Shown: positions 8,012 through 17,100, numbered from the stretch's first letter. The stretch is DNA of 64,000 bases from Helicovermis profundi (GCF_033097505.1 NZ_AP028654.1:760001-824000), one strand, 5' to 3'. Made by a program: numbers and translations. The notes: generated from the letters alone by a model not told the origin.

Positions 8012-9376
8012 ATGAGTATAAAAAAACTATTTTTGTTAGCGTTAATTTTTGTTGCAATAATCTCAGTAAGTATTAATGCGATTATTCTCACTTCACTAAC
8101 AGATAAGTATTTTGCTGATTATTTAGCAGAGAATTATAAAAAACATGTTGAAGAAGTAGAGAATTATACAAAAATGGCTTTACTTGAAGAAGATGTTTCC
8201 TATAGACAAATGGCAATAGAACTTGAAACACATTTAGATGATCCCATAATTAGAATCAAATTGTATGATGCTAATGGTGAAGTTCTTGTGGATGTAGATG
8301 AGAATTCAAATATGACTGGCAATATGATGGTTGAACAAATGATGGGTAAAATGATGAATATTGATCAGGAGGAAACTAGAAAATACGTCTTAAAAGATAA
8401 TGATAAAATAATAGGCATATTAAATATAACTAGGCACAGTTCTGCTGAAAATTCAATAGTTGCAGGCTTATTTAAATCAGCATTATTTAGAAATAGTGCA
8501 TATTCAGTAATTATAGCAATTGTTATATCTATTATTTTTGGATTTTTAATAAGTAGTATAATGAGTAGGGAATTAAAGGAAACTGCGCAAATGGCGAGTA
8601 ATATCCAGATGGGTATAACGAAAATTTCTAAAAAATCATTTGTAAATGAAATTAATAGAATAAGAGAAAGCTTAAATGATTTAAATATGCGTCTTAAACT
8701 CAAACAGAAAAGTAGAAAAACCTTAATAGATCAGCTTGTTCATCAAACGAGGACTCCACTTACTATAATTAAGTCTCATCTTGAAGCTATGGAAGATGGT
8801 ATTATTGTTGTTGATAAAGAAGAATTAGGTATATGCCAAAATCAAGTTGAAAATATTACAACCATTATTTCAAATATGAGTGCAATGATTGATGCCGCAA
8901 AAGAATCAAGTGAAGTAAGTAAAGAAATATTTGAAATAAATTATTTGCTTAAACAAATAACTTTAGGTTTAAAAGCGCAATTTGATAAGAAAAATATTAA
9001 GCTAGAATTGTCAATAAATGATAAAATTAAAATAGAAAGTGATAAATATAAATTGAGTCAAATTATATACAATTTATTAACTAATGCTTACAAATACACA
9101 GAAAATGGTGGATTAGTTAGAGTAAGTTATTTTGAATATGAGGATAATATAATTATTAAAGTTCAAGACACAGGTCTTGGTATTAAAGAAAGCGAAATTA
9201 AGAATATATTTAAAGCATATTACAGATCACCTTCAGCGGTTAGGACTAACGGTGAAGGCATAGGGCTATATGTTGTAAAAGAAAATTTAGATTTAATTAA
9301 TGGTAGTATAAAAGTTGAATCAAAAAAATATATAGGAAGTAGTTTTATAGTTGAACTTCCAAAAAAAATGGCGTAG
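8012..9376 (+). CDS. Sensor histidine kinase with methionine-rich extracytoplasmic segment
   Basis: A 454-residue kinase: TM helix 1 (about 7-29), an extracytoplasmic loop of about 130 residues, TM helix 2 (about 162-184), a HAMP-like linker, a HisKA-type helix with His244 in QLVHQTRTPL, and a HATPase domain with NLLTNAYKYT, DTGLGI and GEGIGLYVVK. The loop carries MTGNMMVEQMMGKMM (residues 101-115), seven Met in fifteen positions, echoing the Met-Met repeats of the secreted protein upstream. This suggests both recognise the same ligand, possibly a soft metal ion (inference). The H-box reads HQTRTP rather than the common HELRTP. GGAGG precedes ATG 8012; an in-frame TTG at 7997 overlaps it and is rejected. 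Confidence 0.92.
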   Translation: MSIKKLFLLALIFVAIISVSINAIILTSLTDKYFADYLAENYKKHVEEVENYTKMALLEEDVSYRQMAIELETHLDDPIIRIKLYDANGEVLVDVDENSNMTGNMMVEQMMGKMMNIDQEETRKYVLKDNDKIIGILNITRHSSAENSIVAGLFKSALFRNSAYSVIIAIVISIIFGFLISSIMSRELKETAQMASNIQMGITKISKKSFVNEINRIRESLNDLNMRLKLKQKSRKTLIDQLVHQTRTPLTIIKSHLEAMEDGIIVVDKEELGICQNQVENITTIISNMSAMIDAAKESSEVSKEIFEINYLLKQITLGLKAQFDKKNIKLELSINDKIKIESDKYKLSQIIYNLLTNAYKYTENGGLVRVSYFEYEDNIIIKVQDTGLGIKESEIKNIFKAYYRSPSAVRTNGEGIGLYVVKENLDLINGSIKVESKKYIGSSFIVELPKKMA

Positions 9377-9438
9377 GTTCTTAGTTTATCAATTATTGAA
9401 AATATATAAGTATAGTGTTATGATAACTTAAAGTGTAA

Positions 9439-9470
9439 GAAAAACCATGCAAAAGCATGGTTTTTCTTTT
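9439..9470 (+). terminator. Intrinsic terminator of the Met-rich / two-component operon
   Basis: GAAAAACCATGC (9439-9450), AAAA loop, GCATGGTTTTTC (9455-9466), followed by T residues. Confidence 0.9.
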
Positions 9471-9491
9471 TAAAATATATGGAGGGGTTTT

Positions 9492-10154
9492 ATGTCAAAT
9501 TATAGTGCCTTTGATGTAGTTGGTCCAATAATGATAGGGCCTTCAAGTTCACATACTGCTGGTGCATCAAGGATTGGGTATACAGCATATAAATTAGTTA
9601 AGTCTAGTATAAAAAACGTTGAATTTGTTCTTCATGGTTCATTTGCAAGAACTTATAGAGGACATGGTACTGATAAAGCTATTCTTGCCGGAGTGCTTGG
9701 TATTAGAGAGTATGATGAAAAACTCCGTGATTCATTTCAAATAGCAAAAGACCAAGGTGTAAAGTTCCTTTTTTCTGAAGACGATTTGGGTGATGTTCAT
9801 CCTAATACAGTTAAAATTAAAGTAGAAGAAATTTCGGGAGCAAAATTTGAGTTAGTGGGTTCGTCTATTGGTGGAGGATCAATAAAAATTATTGAAATAA
9901 ACGGAATCGGGGTTTCTATTAAAGGAGAATATCCGGCAATTATTGTAAGTCATAAGTCGAGAAAAGGCATGATTGCAGGCTTTACAAAGATATTAACAGA
10001 TCATGGTCTAGATATATTATTTATGAGTTTTTATAAAGAAGAAGATGAAAAGGCAGGTCTTATGGTAATTGAAGTAGATAAAAAAATTCAAAATGAAGTT
10101 GTTGATGAAATAAAAAGGTCAATTGAAGGAATTATTGAGCTTTATTTGATATAG
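9492..10154 (+). CDS. sdaAB: L-serine dehydratase, beta subunit
   Basis: A 220-residue beta chain of the iron-sulfur L-serine dehydratase, which deaminates serine to pyruvate and ammonia. The opening FDVVGPIMIGPSSSHTAGASRIG is diagnostic; the SSIGGGSIKI segment follows and an ACT-like regulatory domain occupies about 148-220 (AIIVSHKSRKGMIAGFTKIL). Ribosome site TGGAGGGG lies 5-9 bases upstream. The alpha subunit gene follows after 16 bases. Confidence 0.95.
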   Translation: MSNYSAFDVVGPIMIGPSSSHTAGASRIGYTAYKLVKSSIKNVEFVLHGSFARTYRGHGTDKAILAGVLGIREYDEKLRDSFQIAKDQGVKFLFSEDDLGDVHPNTVKIKVEEISGAKFELVGSSIGGGSIKIIEINGIGVSIKGEYPAIIVSHKSRKGMIAGFTKILTDHGLDILFMSFYKEEDEKAGLMVIEVDKKIQNEVVDEIKRSIEGIIELYLI

Positions 10155-10170
10155 ATAAGAGGTGTATAAA

Positions 10171-11049
10171 ATGAAATATAATTTTTCGTCGGGACGTGAA
10201 CTGCTTGAAAAATGTAATAAATATAATATGAAAATTTCAGAAATTATGATAAATAGAGAGATTGAACTTAGCTTTAAAACAGAAAAAGAATTGAAAAAAA
10301 TTATGCTTGAAAGTGTCGAAGTTATGATAGAGTCTTCAAAAAAAGGAATAATTGGCGGAGAAAAATCTTTAAGTGGACTTATTGGTGGAGAGGCTAAACT
10401 TCTTGAAAAATATAGAAAAGAAGGAAACTCGCTTTCAGGTGACTCTGTAATGAAATCAATTATAAGTGCAATGTCAGTGCTTGAAGTTAATGCTACTATG
10501 GGTAAAATTGTAGCTTCGCCTACTGCAGGATCATGTGGCATTATTCCTGGAGCTCTAGTAACTACAGCATTAGAAAGAGAAGTATCAAAAGAAAAGATTG
10601 TTGAAGCTGTATTTACATCTTCAGCTGTAGGATACTTATTCTTAAAAAATGCTACTGTTGCAGGAGCAGAGGGTGGTTGTCAAGCTGAAACAGGAACTGC
10701 TTCAGCGATGGCTGCAGCAGGACTTGTAGAACTTTTTGGTGGTTCTCCAAAAGCGGCTTTAAGTGCTGCATCATTTACTATTAAAAATATATTAGGATTA
10801 GTTTGTGATCCTATAGCAGGTTTAGTGGAATGTCCATGTCAAAAAAGAAATGCACTTTTATCAACAAATGCACTTATATCAGCAGATATGGCGCTTGCAG
10901 GAATAGAAACAATTATTCCTTTTGATGAAGTAGTTGAAGCTATGTATAAAGTTGGTAAAATGATGTCACCTTCTCTTAAAGAAACTGCAGAAGGTGGAAT
11001 GGCAAGTACGCCAAGTGCAAAAGCAATTTCAAAGAAAATATTCGGTTAA
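10171..11049 (+). CDS. sdaAA: L-serine dehydratase, iron-sulfur alpha subunit
   Basis: A 292-residue catalytic chain. Cys-containing motifs that hold the oxygen-labile 4Fe-4S cluster are visible: SPTAGSCGIIPGAL (Cys122), AEGGCQAETG and CDPIAGLVECPCQKRNA. The in-frame GTG at 10162 lies in the AAGAGGTG ribosome site; ATG 10171 is the better start. Co-operonic with sdaAB; the enzyme feeds serine into pyruvate, typical of amino-acid-fermenting anaerobes. Confidence 0.95.
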   Translation: MKYNFSSGRELLEKCNKYNMKISEIMINREIELSFKTEKELKKIMLESVEVMIESSKKGIIGGEKSLSGLIGGEAKLLEKYRKEGNSLSGDSVMKSIISAMSVLEVNATMGKIVASPTAGSCGIIPGALVTTALEREVSKEKIVEAVFTSSAVGYLFLKNATVAGAEGGCQAETGTASAMAAAGLVELFGGSPKAALSAASFTIKNILGLVCDPIAGLVECPCQKRNALLSTNALISADMALAGIETIIPFDEVVEAMYKVGKMMSPSLKETAEGGMASTPSAKAISKKIFG

Positions 11050-11059
11050 GGTGATATAA

Positions 11060-11602
11060 ATGACAATAAAAACATCTAAAATTACATTAATCGGTATATA
11101 TATAGCAATAGCACTAGTATTAAATATTTTTGAAAATTTTTTACCTACAAGAGTGTTGATTCCAGGTGCAAAATTAGGGCTTGCCAATATCATTACAATG
11201 ATTTCTTTAATGACGCTATCAAAAAAAGAAACTTTAGTAGTAATTGTTATTAGAGTTACCTTAGGTTCTATTTTTGGCGGAGGCTTATCTGGATTTTTAT
11301 ATAGTTTTTCTGGAGCGGTAATTAGCTTTTCTTTTATGATTTTAGTAATAATGATATTCAAAAATAGAATATCTTTAATTGGAATTAGTGTTACTGGAGC
11401 CTTTTTTCACGGTGTTGGTCAAGTTTTAATGGCGGCTATTATTATTCAAAACACTAGAATATTTGTGTATCTTCCTACTCTACTATTAGCATCAATTGCA
11501 ACTGGTATTTTTATAGGATACGTTTCAATATTTTTTCTAAATAGACTCAAGTATATTGAAAATATTAGCATTTATTCAAAATACTACGATGTATATTTTT
11601 AG
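11060..11602 (+). CDS. Gx transporter family / heptaprenyl diphosphate synthase component I-like membrane protein
   Basis: A 180-residue, five- to six-helix membrane protein with the family signatures LPTRVLIPGAKLGLANI and SIFGGGLSGFLYSFSGA, a Gly-rich repeated helix pattern shared with ECF-type substrate-binding membrane proteins. The family name (component I of heptaprenyl diphosphate synthase) is historical; transport of a small molecule is more likely. The ribosome site AAGGTG overlaps the sdaAA stop, so it is co-transcribed with serine dehydratase. Confidence 0.8.
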   Translation: MTIKTSKITLIGIYIAIALVLNIFENFLPTRVLIPGAKLGLANIITMISLMTLSKKETLVVIVIRVTLGSIFGGGLSGFLYSFSGAVISFSFMILVIMIFKNRISLIGISVTGAFFHGVGQVLMAAIIIQNTRIFVYLPTLLLASIATGIFIGYVSIFFLNRLKYIENISIYSKYYDVYF

Positions 11603-11724
11603 TTAGATTAACTTAAATTAAAGTTTGATTAGAACGTAATTAACTTACTCTTAAATGGGTTTTTTAATGGATAGAGTTAAGATATACTTTAATTATAGTA
11701 ATATAATTAGTGAGAGGAGATATT

Positions 11725-12111
11725 ATGGATAAAAAATTATATAAATCACAAAATGATAAAGTTATTTCAGGTGTTTGTGGTGGAATTGCAGAATATTTTT
11801 CAGTTGATGCTGTTATTGTAAGATTAATTTGGCTTTTTACAATAATTTTCGGGGGTGTTGGTGTTACAGCGTACATTATATGTTCTATTTTTATTCCTAA
11901 GAGAAAAAATGGAATTGATCTCGTTAAACATAAAAAACCTCATTTTGAGAATAATAATGGTGGATCGTATTTTGGATTTGGACTTGTTCTATTAGGAGGT
12001 TATTTTTTACTAAGTAGAGTGTTCCATTTTACTTGGTTTAGAATGGGAAACCTTTGGCCTATATTTTTAGTAATAGGCGGATTTTACTTAATTTTTAGAG
12101 ATAAGGATTAA
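11725..12111 (+). CDS. PspC-domain membrane protein with LiaI/LiaF-like tail
   Basis: 128 residues. Residues 1-58 are a PspC domain (LYKSQNDKVISGVCGGIAEYF, then RLIWLFTIIFGGVGVTAY); the C-terminal half has two more hydrophobic helices with FLVIGGFYLIFRD, the four-helix pattern of LiaF/LiaI N-termini. Such proteins act in envelope-stress sensing. Start ATG 11725 follows GAGAGGAGA; a GTG at 11710 would include that ribosome site. The following gene starts 2 bases after its stop. Confidence 0.85.
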   Translation: MDKKLYKSQNDKVISGVCGGIAEYFSVDAVIVRLIWLFTIIFGGVGVTAYIICSIFIPKRKNGIDLVKHKKPHFENNNGGSYFGFGLVLLGGYFLLSRVFHFTWFRMGNLWPIFLVIGGFYLIFRDKD

Positions 12112-12113
12112 TA

Positions 12114-12914
12114 ATGAAGATAAAAAGAAATAAGGAGACTAGAAGAAGGAGAAAAAAATCTAAATTTGGTATATTAATACTTATAATTGGTGTAGTTATT
12201 TCAATCGGCAAATATACTTCAATAGATTTAGAGAGTTTATTAAATAATAATAATGGTAAATTTTGGTCATACACAGGTGATGAAAAGCTTGAATTTAAAA
12301 ATGAAAATGAAATAAAAGATATTAAAGCTAAAATTGAGATAATTAACGGAGATATTACAATTGGTAAAATAAATAGTGAATTATTGAATTCGATTCAGCC
12401 AAAACACTTAATGAATAATGAAATCAGTGGAAAAGGTACTAGTAGAAATTTTAATTCTGCAATATATAAAAATTATAGAGATTATTTAAAAAAAATAAGT
12501 TTTGATGGATATAACTACAACTATAATTTTAATCCTAAAGTCAATTTGAATATTGAAACTTATGCAGTAGTAGCTGATGGAAAATATGATTTTAGAGATA
12601 TGATTGTTGATAATGCAACTGTTGTAAGTGCTTTAGGAAATGTTAAAGTTACTTTAAATGAGAATTCTGAAGCAAAAGATATTATAGTTATAAGTTCTTC
12701 TTCAAATATTAAACTTATAACTGATAATGAAAGAGGAATAAAGGTAACTTTGATTGGAATCATAAAAGAAAATAACCTTAATGATATTGGCTTTGTTTTG
12801 AAAGATGGAAATTATTATTCTAATAATTATGAAAAATCTACTAAAAAAACTGATATTAATATTTTTGTAGGTGTAGGAAGTTTTATAATTAAATATAAAT
12901 CTGATGCCAAATAA
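12114..12914 (+). CDS. Membrane-anchored beta-rich protein, LiaF/toastrack-like
   Basis: 266 residues: a very basic N-terminus (MKIKRNKETRRRRKKSKFG), one TM helix (about 20-34), then a beta-strand-rich region. The tail (NLNIETYAVVADGKYDF, DNATVVSALGNVKVTL, FVGVGSFIIKYK) resembles the C-terminal domains of LiaF-type or DUF4097-type proteins. It is paired with the PspC gene with only a 2-base gap, which supports a shared envelope-stress role. Assignment is by pattern only. Confidence 0.6.
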   Translation: MKIKRNKETRRRRKKSKFGILILIIGVVISIGKYTSIDLESLLNNNNGKFWSYTGDEKLEFKNENEIKDIKAKIEIINGDITIGKINSELLNSIQPKHLMNNEISGKGTSRNFNSAIYKNYRDYLKKISFDGYNYNYNFNPKVNLNIETYAVVADGKYDFRDMIVDNATVVSALGNVKVTLNENSEAKDIIVISSSSNIKLITDNERGIKVTLIGIIKENNLNDIGFVLKDGNYYSNNYEKSTKKTDINIFVGVGSFIIKYKSDAK

Positions 12915-12916
12915 GA

Positions 12917-13008
12917 TTTATCTGACGCCTTAGTGTTCTAATATCCCTACTTCAAAAAAATGGATGATAAAAAACTCTGTCTGAAACTTAGAAATTCATC
13001 TATATTTG
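12917..13008. repeat. Interspersed two-hairpin repeat, short copy
   Basis: This 92-base intergenic stretch matches the longer element at 42403-42545: the first 37 bases (TTTATCTGACGCCTTAGTGT onward) align to its left end and the last 50 or so (through CTTAGAAATTCAT) to its right end, with the middle missing. It lies directly after the LiaF-like gene. Confidence 0.75.
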
Positions 13009-13094
13009 TTTTATCATAGTAGGCATATTAAAAAATGTTTTTAAATAGAACTTTTGGGTAAATATCTAACATAGTAAACATTGGAGGGATATTT

Positions 13095-13499
13095 ATGCTA
13101 AAAGTATTAAATCAAATTGAAATTCCCCCTATGGATAATGACGAGATGTCAAATTATGTTTATGATATTAAAATTTCTTCAGATAGTAGACATCAAGGTT
13201 TTATCGAGGGAACAATAAATGAATTCTTGTGGTTTGCAATTGTGCACAATGACAATATGGAGTTTGGGATTAATAGTGAAACTTTAAATAAAGGGAATGG
13301 TAAAGTTAGTAGACTTTGTATTTATAAAGATAGTTATGATGTTGAAGGAAACCCATATTTACCATCGCTAAGTATTAAAAGATTGATTTATGCAAATTAT
13401 CAAAGAGAATGGACAATTTTAAGCTCAAGTTATAGAAAAATGGTTCAAGAATTAGTACGCTACCTAGAAAGAAGATATTCACTTAAAATTGTTAAGTGA
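13095..13499 (+). CDS. Conserved-looking hypothetical protein
   Basis: A 134-residue soluble protein with a good ribosome site (TTGGAGGGATATTT before ATG). No signal or TM helix. The centre (SRHQGFIEGTINEFLWFAIV) alternates hydrophobic and polar residues, suggesting beta strands; the C-terminus (SSYRKMVQELVRYLERRY) is an amphipathic, basic helix. I do not recognise the family. It is monocistronic, between the repeat and the valS promoter. Confidence 0.7.
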   Translation: MLKVLNQIEIPPMDNDEMSNYVYDIKISSDSRHQGFIEGTINEFLWFAIVHNDNMEFGINSETLNKGNGKVSRLCIYKDSYDVEGNPYLPSLSIKRLIYANYQREWTILSSSYRKMVQELVRYLERRYSLKIVK

Positions 13500-13533
13500 A
13501 ATTACGCACTAAAAAAATGGTTAATTGGTATTC

Positions 13534-13562
13534 TTGACAACTTTTGAACTAAAATATATAAT
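13534..13562 (+). promoter_or_regulatory. Consensus sigma-A promoter of the valS T-box transcript
   Basis: TTGACA (13534-13539), 17-base spacer, TATAAT (13557-13562): both hexamers match consensus exactly. Transcription would start near 13569. Confidence 0.85.
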
Positions 13563-13568
13563 AAAAGA

Positions 13569-13804
13569 AATTTTAATAATTATTCGTTGAAAAAGAGGAA
13601 GTATTATAATTAAACTTATTTAGAGAAAAAAATCCTAGGCTGAGAGATTTTTAAAGAAATGATTATAAGAAAGTAGCTTTAGAGAAATGATTTAATAAAT
13701 CGTCGTTTAGCCTGCGTTAAAGGTATTGAGTGCATATGATTTTATATGAACTAGGGTGGTAACGCGTTTAACCTCGTCCCTTTTCTTGGGAGGAGGTTTC
13801 TTTG
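13569..13804 (+). promoter_or_regulatory. T-box riboswitch (tRNA-Val) with terminator
   Basis: The T-box core AACTAGGGTGGTAACGCG is at 13749-13766; its TGGT can pair with the ACCA end of uncharged tRNA. A Stem I-like region contains GGCTGAGAG (13638-13646) and, on its 3' side, AAGTAGCTTTAGAGA, where GTA at 13673-13675 aligns to the specifier position and is a valine codon, in agreement with valS downstream. The terminator arms are AACCTCGTCCC (13770-13780) and GGGAGGAGGTT (13788-13798), with a short T run. Low charged tRNA-Val should favour readthrough. Confidence 0.9.
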
Positions 13805-13826
13805 CGCGAAGAAATAAAGCAGTGCG

Positions 13827-13888
13827 AAAAAAAACAATTAATGGTGAATGTGAGTTCACTCACAAATTCACCATTAATTGTTTTTTTT
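13827..13888. terminator. Second strong hairpin in the valS leader (A8...T8, bidirectional terminator-like)
   Basis: A 23-bp perfect stem joins AAAAAAAACAATTAATGGTG and three further bases (13827-13849) to its complement at 13866-13888, with an inner GTGAG/CTCAC stem and TTCA loop. It ends in eight T residues and would act as an intrinsic terminator in either direction. It is placed after the T-box terminator and before valS, which is unusual. Confidence 0.8.
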
Positions 13889-13905
13889 CATAGGGCAGGA
13901 TGCCC

Positions 13906-14235
13906 GCGATTCGAGAAACTACGTTTCGCGAAATGCGCACTGCAAACCATTTAGAGGAAAGCGATTCGAGAAACTACGTTTCGCGAAATGCGCACTGCAA
14001 ACCATTTAGAGGAAAGCGATTCGAGAAACTACGTTTCGCGAAATGCGCACTGCAAACCATTTAGAGGAAAGCGATTCGAGAAACTACGTTTCGCGAAATG
14101 CGCAGTGCAAATCATTTAGAGGAAAGCGATTCGAGAAACTACGTTTCGCGAAATGCGCACTGCAAACCATTTAGAGGAAAGCGATTCGAGAAACGAAGTT
14201 TCGCGAGATGCAATGCTGTTAAATAAAAAAGCAAT
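13906..14235. repeat. 55-bp palindromic tandem repeat array in the valS leader
   Basis: Six units start at 13906, 13961, 14016, 14071, 14126 and 14181, exact 55-bp period. Each holds GCGATTCGAGAAACTACGTT followed by TCGCGAAATGCGCACTGCAA and ACCATTTAGAGGAAA. GAAAC-TAC-GTTTC and flanking bases can form an imperfect hairpin. Unit 5 differs at CGCAGTGCAAATC (14101 region) and unit 6 is diverged. The array is much more GC-rich than its surroundings and contains no ORF. Confidence 0.95.
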
Positions 14236-14308
14236 CGAGAAACGTAGTTTCAAGGATTGCAAATTTTTTTAAAAGAAAGCAAGAGAGATGCAGTTTCAAG
14301 GATTGCAC
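14231..14308. repeat. Two degenerate relatives of the 55-bp repeat
   Basis: GCAATCGAGAAACGTAGTTT plus CAAGGATTGC (14231-14260) and GCAAGAGAGATGCAGTTTCA plus AGGATTGC (14278-14305) keep the GAAAC/GTTTC-type core and flanking complementary GCAATC/GATTGC ends, forming hairpins. They look like decayed edge units of the array. Confidence 0.6.
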
Positions 14309-14383
14309 TTCAAGTATAATGTAAAGCACCGATAAACGAAAACTTTAAATTAATACTTATACAAAAAAATAAAGGAGTAAACT

Positions 14384-17041
14384 ATGAAAGAAATTAAAAT
14401 GGGGAAAACGTATAATCCTAAAGAATTTGAAGATAGGATATATGAGAAATGGATTAATGAAAAATCTTTTGAAGCAAACGTAAATAAAGAAAAGGAACCA
14501 TATACAATAGTCCTACCTCCACCAAATATTACAGGTCAGCTTCATATGGGTCATGCTCTTGATCAAACTCTTCAAGATATATTAATAAGATGGAAAAGAA
14601 TGCAAGGGTATGAAGCTTTATGGCTTCCAGGAACGGATCATGCTTCTATTGCAACTGAAGTAAAAGTTGTTGATAAGATAAGAAAAGAAGAAGGAAAAAC
14701 AAAAGAGGAAATTGGTAGAGATGAATTTCTTAAAAAAGCATGGATTTGGCGAGATGAATATGGTAGAAAAATAGTAAATCAAATGAAAAAATTGGGTTCT
14801 TCTTGTGATTGGTCTAAAGAGCGTTTTACAATGGACGCGGGATGTAACGATGCAGTTACAGAAGTCTTTTTAAAACTATATGAAAAAGGATTAATTTATA
14901 AGGGTCATAGACTAATTAATTGGTGCCCGGACTGTGCAACTACACTTTCAGAGGCGGAAGTTGATCATGAAGAGAAACCTGGAAATTTTTATCATATTAA
15001 GTATTTTATAAAAGGCAGTGATGATTATTTAGAAATAGCTACAACTAGACCTGAAACTTTACTTGGAGATACTGCAGTTGCGGTTCATCCTGATGATGAA
15101 AGATATAAAAAATATATTGGTAAAATGGTAATTCTTCCACTTGTTAATAAAGAGATTCCAGTTATAGGTGATAGTTATGTTGATATTGAACTTGGTACGG
15201 GTGCTTTAAAAGTTACTCCAGCTCATGATCCTAATGATTTTGAAATTGGAAAAAGACACAATCTTGAAGAAATTACTATTCTTAATGAAGATGCTTCTAT
15301 TAATAGTAATGGTGGAATTTATGAAGGCTTAGATAGATATGAATGTAGAAAGAAAATTGTTGAAGACTTAGATGAAGCGGGATATCTTGTTAAAATAGTT
15401 AAACATGATCATAACGTTGGGACTTGTTATAGATGTTCTACTGTAATTGAGCCTAGGCTCTCAGAACAATGGTTTGTTGCAATGGAAAAACTTGCAAAAC
15501 CTGCAATTGAAGCTCTTAAGAAATCCGATTTAGAATTTATTCCGGAAAGATTTTCAAAAACTTATTTACATTGGCTAGAAAATATTAGAGATTGGTGTAT
15601 ATCAAGGCAATTGTGGTGGGGACATAGGATTCCTGCATATTACTGTGAAGATTGCGGAGAGTTAATTGTTTCAAGGGAAAAACCATTAGAATGTACTAAA
15701 TGTTCTTCAAAAAATATTAAACAAGATGAAGATGTTTTAGATACATGGTTTAGTTCAGCACTTTGGCCTTTTTCAACTTTAGGTTGGCCAAATAAGACTC
15801 CAGAATTAGAGTATTTTTATCCAACTAATGTACTTGTAACAGGATATGATATTATTTTCTTTTGGGTTGTAAGAATGGTATTTTCAGGAATCGAACAACT
15901 CGGAGAAATTCCTTTTGATAAAGTATTTATACATGGTCTTGTAAGAGCTGCTGATGGAAGAAAAATGAGTAAATCACTAGGCAACGGTGTAGATCCACTT
16001 GAAATTATAGATGAATACGGAGCAGATGCTTTAAGATTTATGCTTGCAACGGGCAATAGTCCTGGGAATGATATGAAATTCCAAATTGAAAGAGTTGAGG
16101 CGAGTAGAAATTTCGCTAATAAATTATGGAATGCATCAAGATTTGTTATTATGGGTATAGACAATGAAGAACTATCTTTTGACGGAACTGAAGAATTTAA
16201 CCTTTCTGACAAGTGGATTCTTTCTAGACTCAATACTGTAATTCAAGAATCAACGATTAATCTTGATAAATTTGAACTTGGTGTTGCAGCAAATAAAATA
16301 TATGAGTTTGTTTGGAATGAATACTGTGATTGGTATATAGAATTGTCTAAAAAAAGAATTTATGGCGAAGATAAAATTGCTAAAGCGACTGTTCAAAAGG
16401 TACTTGTTAAGGTATTAAAAGATATTCTTAAATTACTTCATCCTTTTATGCCATATATAACAGAAGAAATTTGGGCAAGTGTTCCATCAAGCAAAGGAAG
16501 CATAGTAACGTCGGATTGGCCTTTAGTTAATGAAGATGGTATCGATGAAGTTTCAGAAAAAAGAATGAGTTTAATAATGGATTCAATAAAAAATATAAGA
16601 AATGTTCGAGCTGATATGGATGTAATTCCTTCAAGAAAAGCAAAAATATTAATCGTTGCAAAAGATGAAATTGCTAATTTATTAAAAGAAAATGAAGAAT
16701 ACCTAAAAGCATTGGCTTCAGCTTCAGATGTAATTATATCTGAAAAGAACGATGTATCAGATGATGCTGTTGCAGTAGTAATTGAAGGTGGAGAATTATT
16801 TCTTCCTCTTGAAGAATTAATTGATTTTAGAAAGGAAATTGAAAGGCTTGAAAAAGAAAAAGAAAAGTTTACTTTAGAAGTTGAAAGAGTAAATAAAAAA
16901 TTATCAAACCAAGGTTTTGTAGCTAAAGCACCTGAAAAACTTATAGAAACTGAAAAATCTAAAAAAGTAAAATATGAAGAAATGCTTGAAAAAGTTAATG
17001 AAAGAATAGAAAGTATGATTTCTAAACAAAATTTGTTGTAA
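14384..17041 (+). CDS. valS: Valyl-tRNA synthetase
   Basis: An 885-residue class Ia synthetase charging tRNA-Val. HIGH motif HMGH at 54-57 inside [21 protein letters not shown] at 527-531. The CP1 editing domain has [17 protein letters not shown]; zinc-type Cys pairs are seen (CPDC, CYRC, CEDC, CTKC). The C-terminal ~70 residues form the valyl-specific coiled coil ([20 protein letters not shown] onward). AAAGGAG lies 7 bases before ATG 14384. Expression should depend on the T-box about 580 bases upstream, through the extra hairpin and repeat array. Confidence 0.98.
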   Translation: MKEIKMGKTYNPKEFEDRIYEKWINEKSFEANVNKEKEPYTIVLPPPNITGQLHMGHALDQTLQDILIRWKRMQGYEALWLPGTDHASIATEVKVVDKIRKEEGKTKEEIGRDEFLKKAWIWRDEYGRKIVNQMKKLGSSCDWSKERFTMDAGCNDAVTEVFLKLYEKGLIYKGHRLINWCPDCATTLSEAEVDHEEKPGNFYHIKYFIKGSDDYLEIATTRPETLLGDTAVAVHPDDERYKKYIGKMVILPLVNKEIPVIGDSYVDIELGTGALKVTPAHDPNDFEIGKRHNLEEITILNEDASINSNGGIYEGLDRYECRKKIVEDLDEAGYLVKIVKHDHNVGTCYRCSTVIEPRLSEQWFVAMEKLAKPAIEALKKSDLEFIPERFSKTYLHWLENIRDWCISRQLWWGHRIPAYYCEDCGELIVSREKPLECTKCSSKNIKQDEDVLDTWFSSALWPFSTLGWPNKTPELEYFYPTNVLVTGYDIIFFWVVRMVFSGIEQLGEIPFDKVFIHGLVRAADGRKMSKSLGNGVDPLEIIDEYGADALRFMLATGNSPGNDMKFQIERVEASRNFANKLWNASRFVIMGIDNEELSFDGTEEFNLSDKWILSRLNTVIQESTINLDKFELGVAANKIYEFVWNEYCDWYIELSKKRIYGEDKIAKATVQKVLVKVLKDILKLLHPFMPYITEEIWASVPSSKGSIVTSDWPLVNEDGIDEVSEKRMSLIMDSIKNIRNVRADMDVIPSRKAKILIVAKDEIANLLKENEEYLKALASASDVIISEKNDVSDDAVAVVIEGGELFLPLEELIDFRKEIERLEKEKEKFTLEVERVNKKLSNQGFVAKAPEKLIETEKSKKVKYEEMLEKVNERIESMISKQNLL

Positions 17042-17066
17042 AAATGATATAATACTAGTAAATTAA

Positions 17067-17100
17067 TAATAGTGCATTATTTTTTAATAATGCACTATTA
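17067..17100. other. Perfect hairpin between valS and folC
   Basis: TAATAGTGCATTATT (17067-17081) and AATAATGCACTATTA (17086-17100) are perfect arms. There is no T run on the plus-strand 3' side, so it is not a canonical terminator; it may protect or terminate weakly. Confidence 0.55.

Noticed and set aside
13906-14235. CRISPR array
   Set aside because: The whole 55-bp period is repeated; there are no unique spacers and no cas genes.
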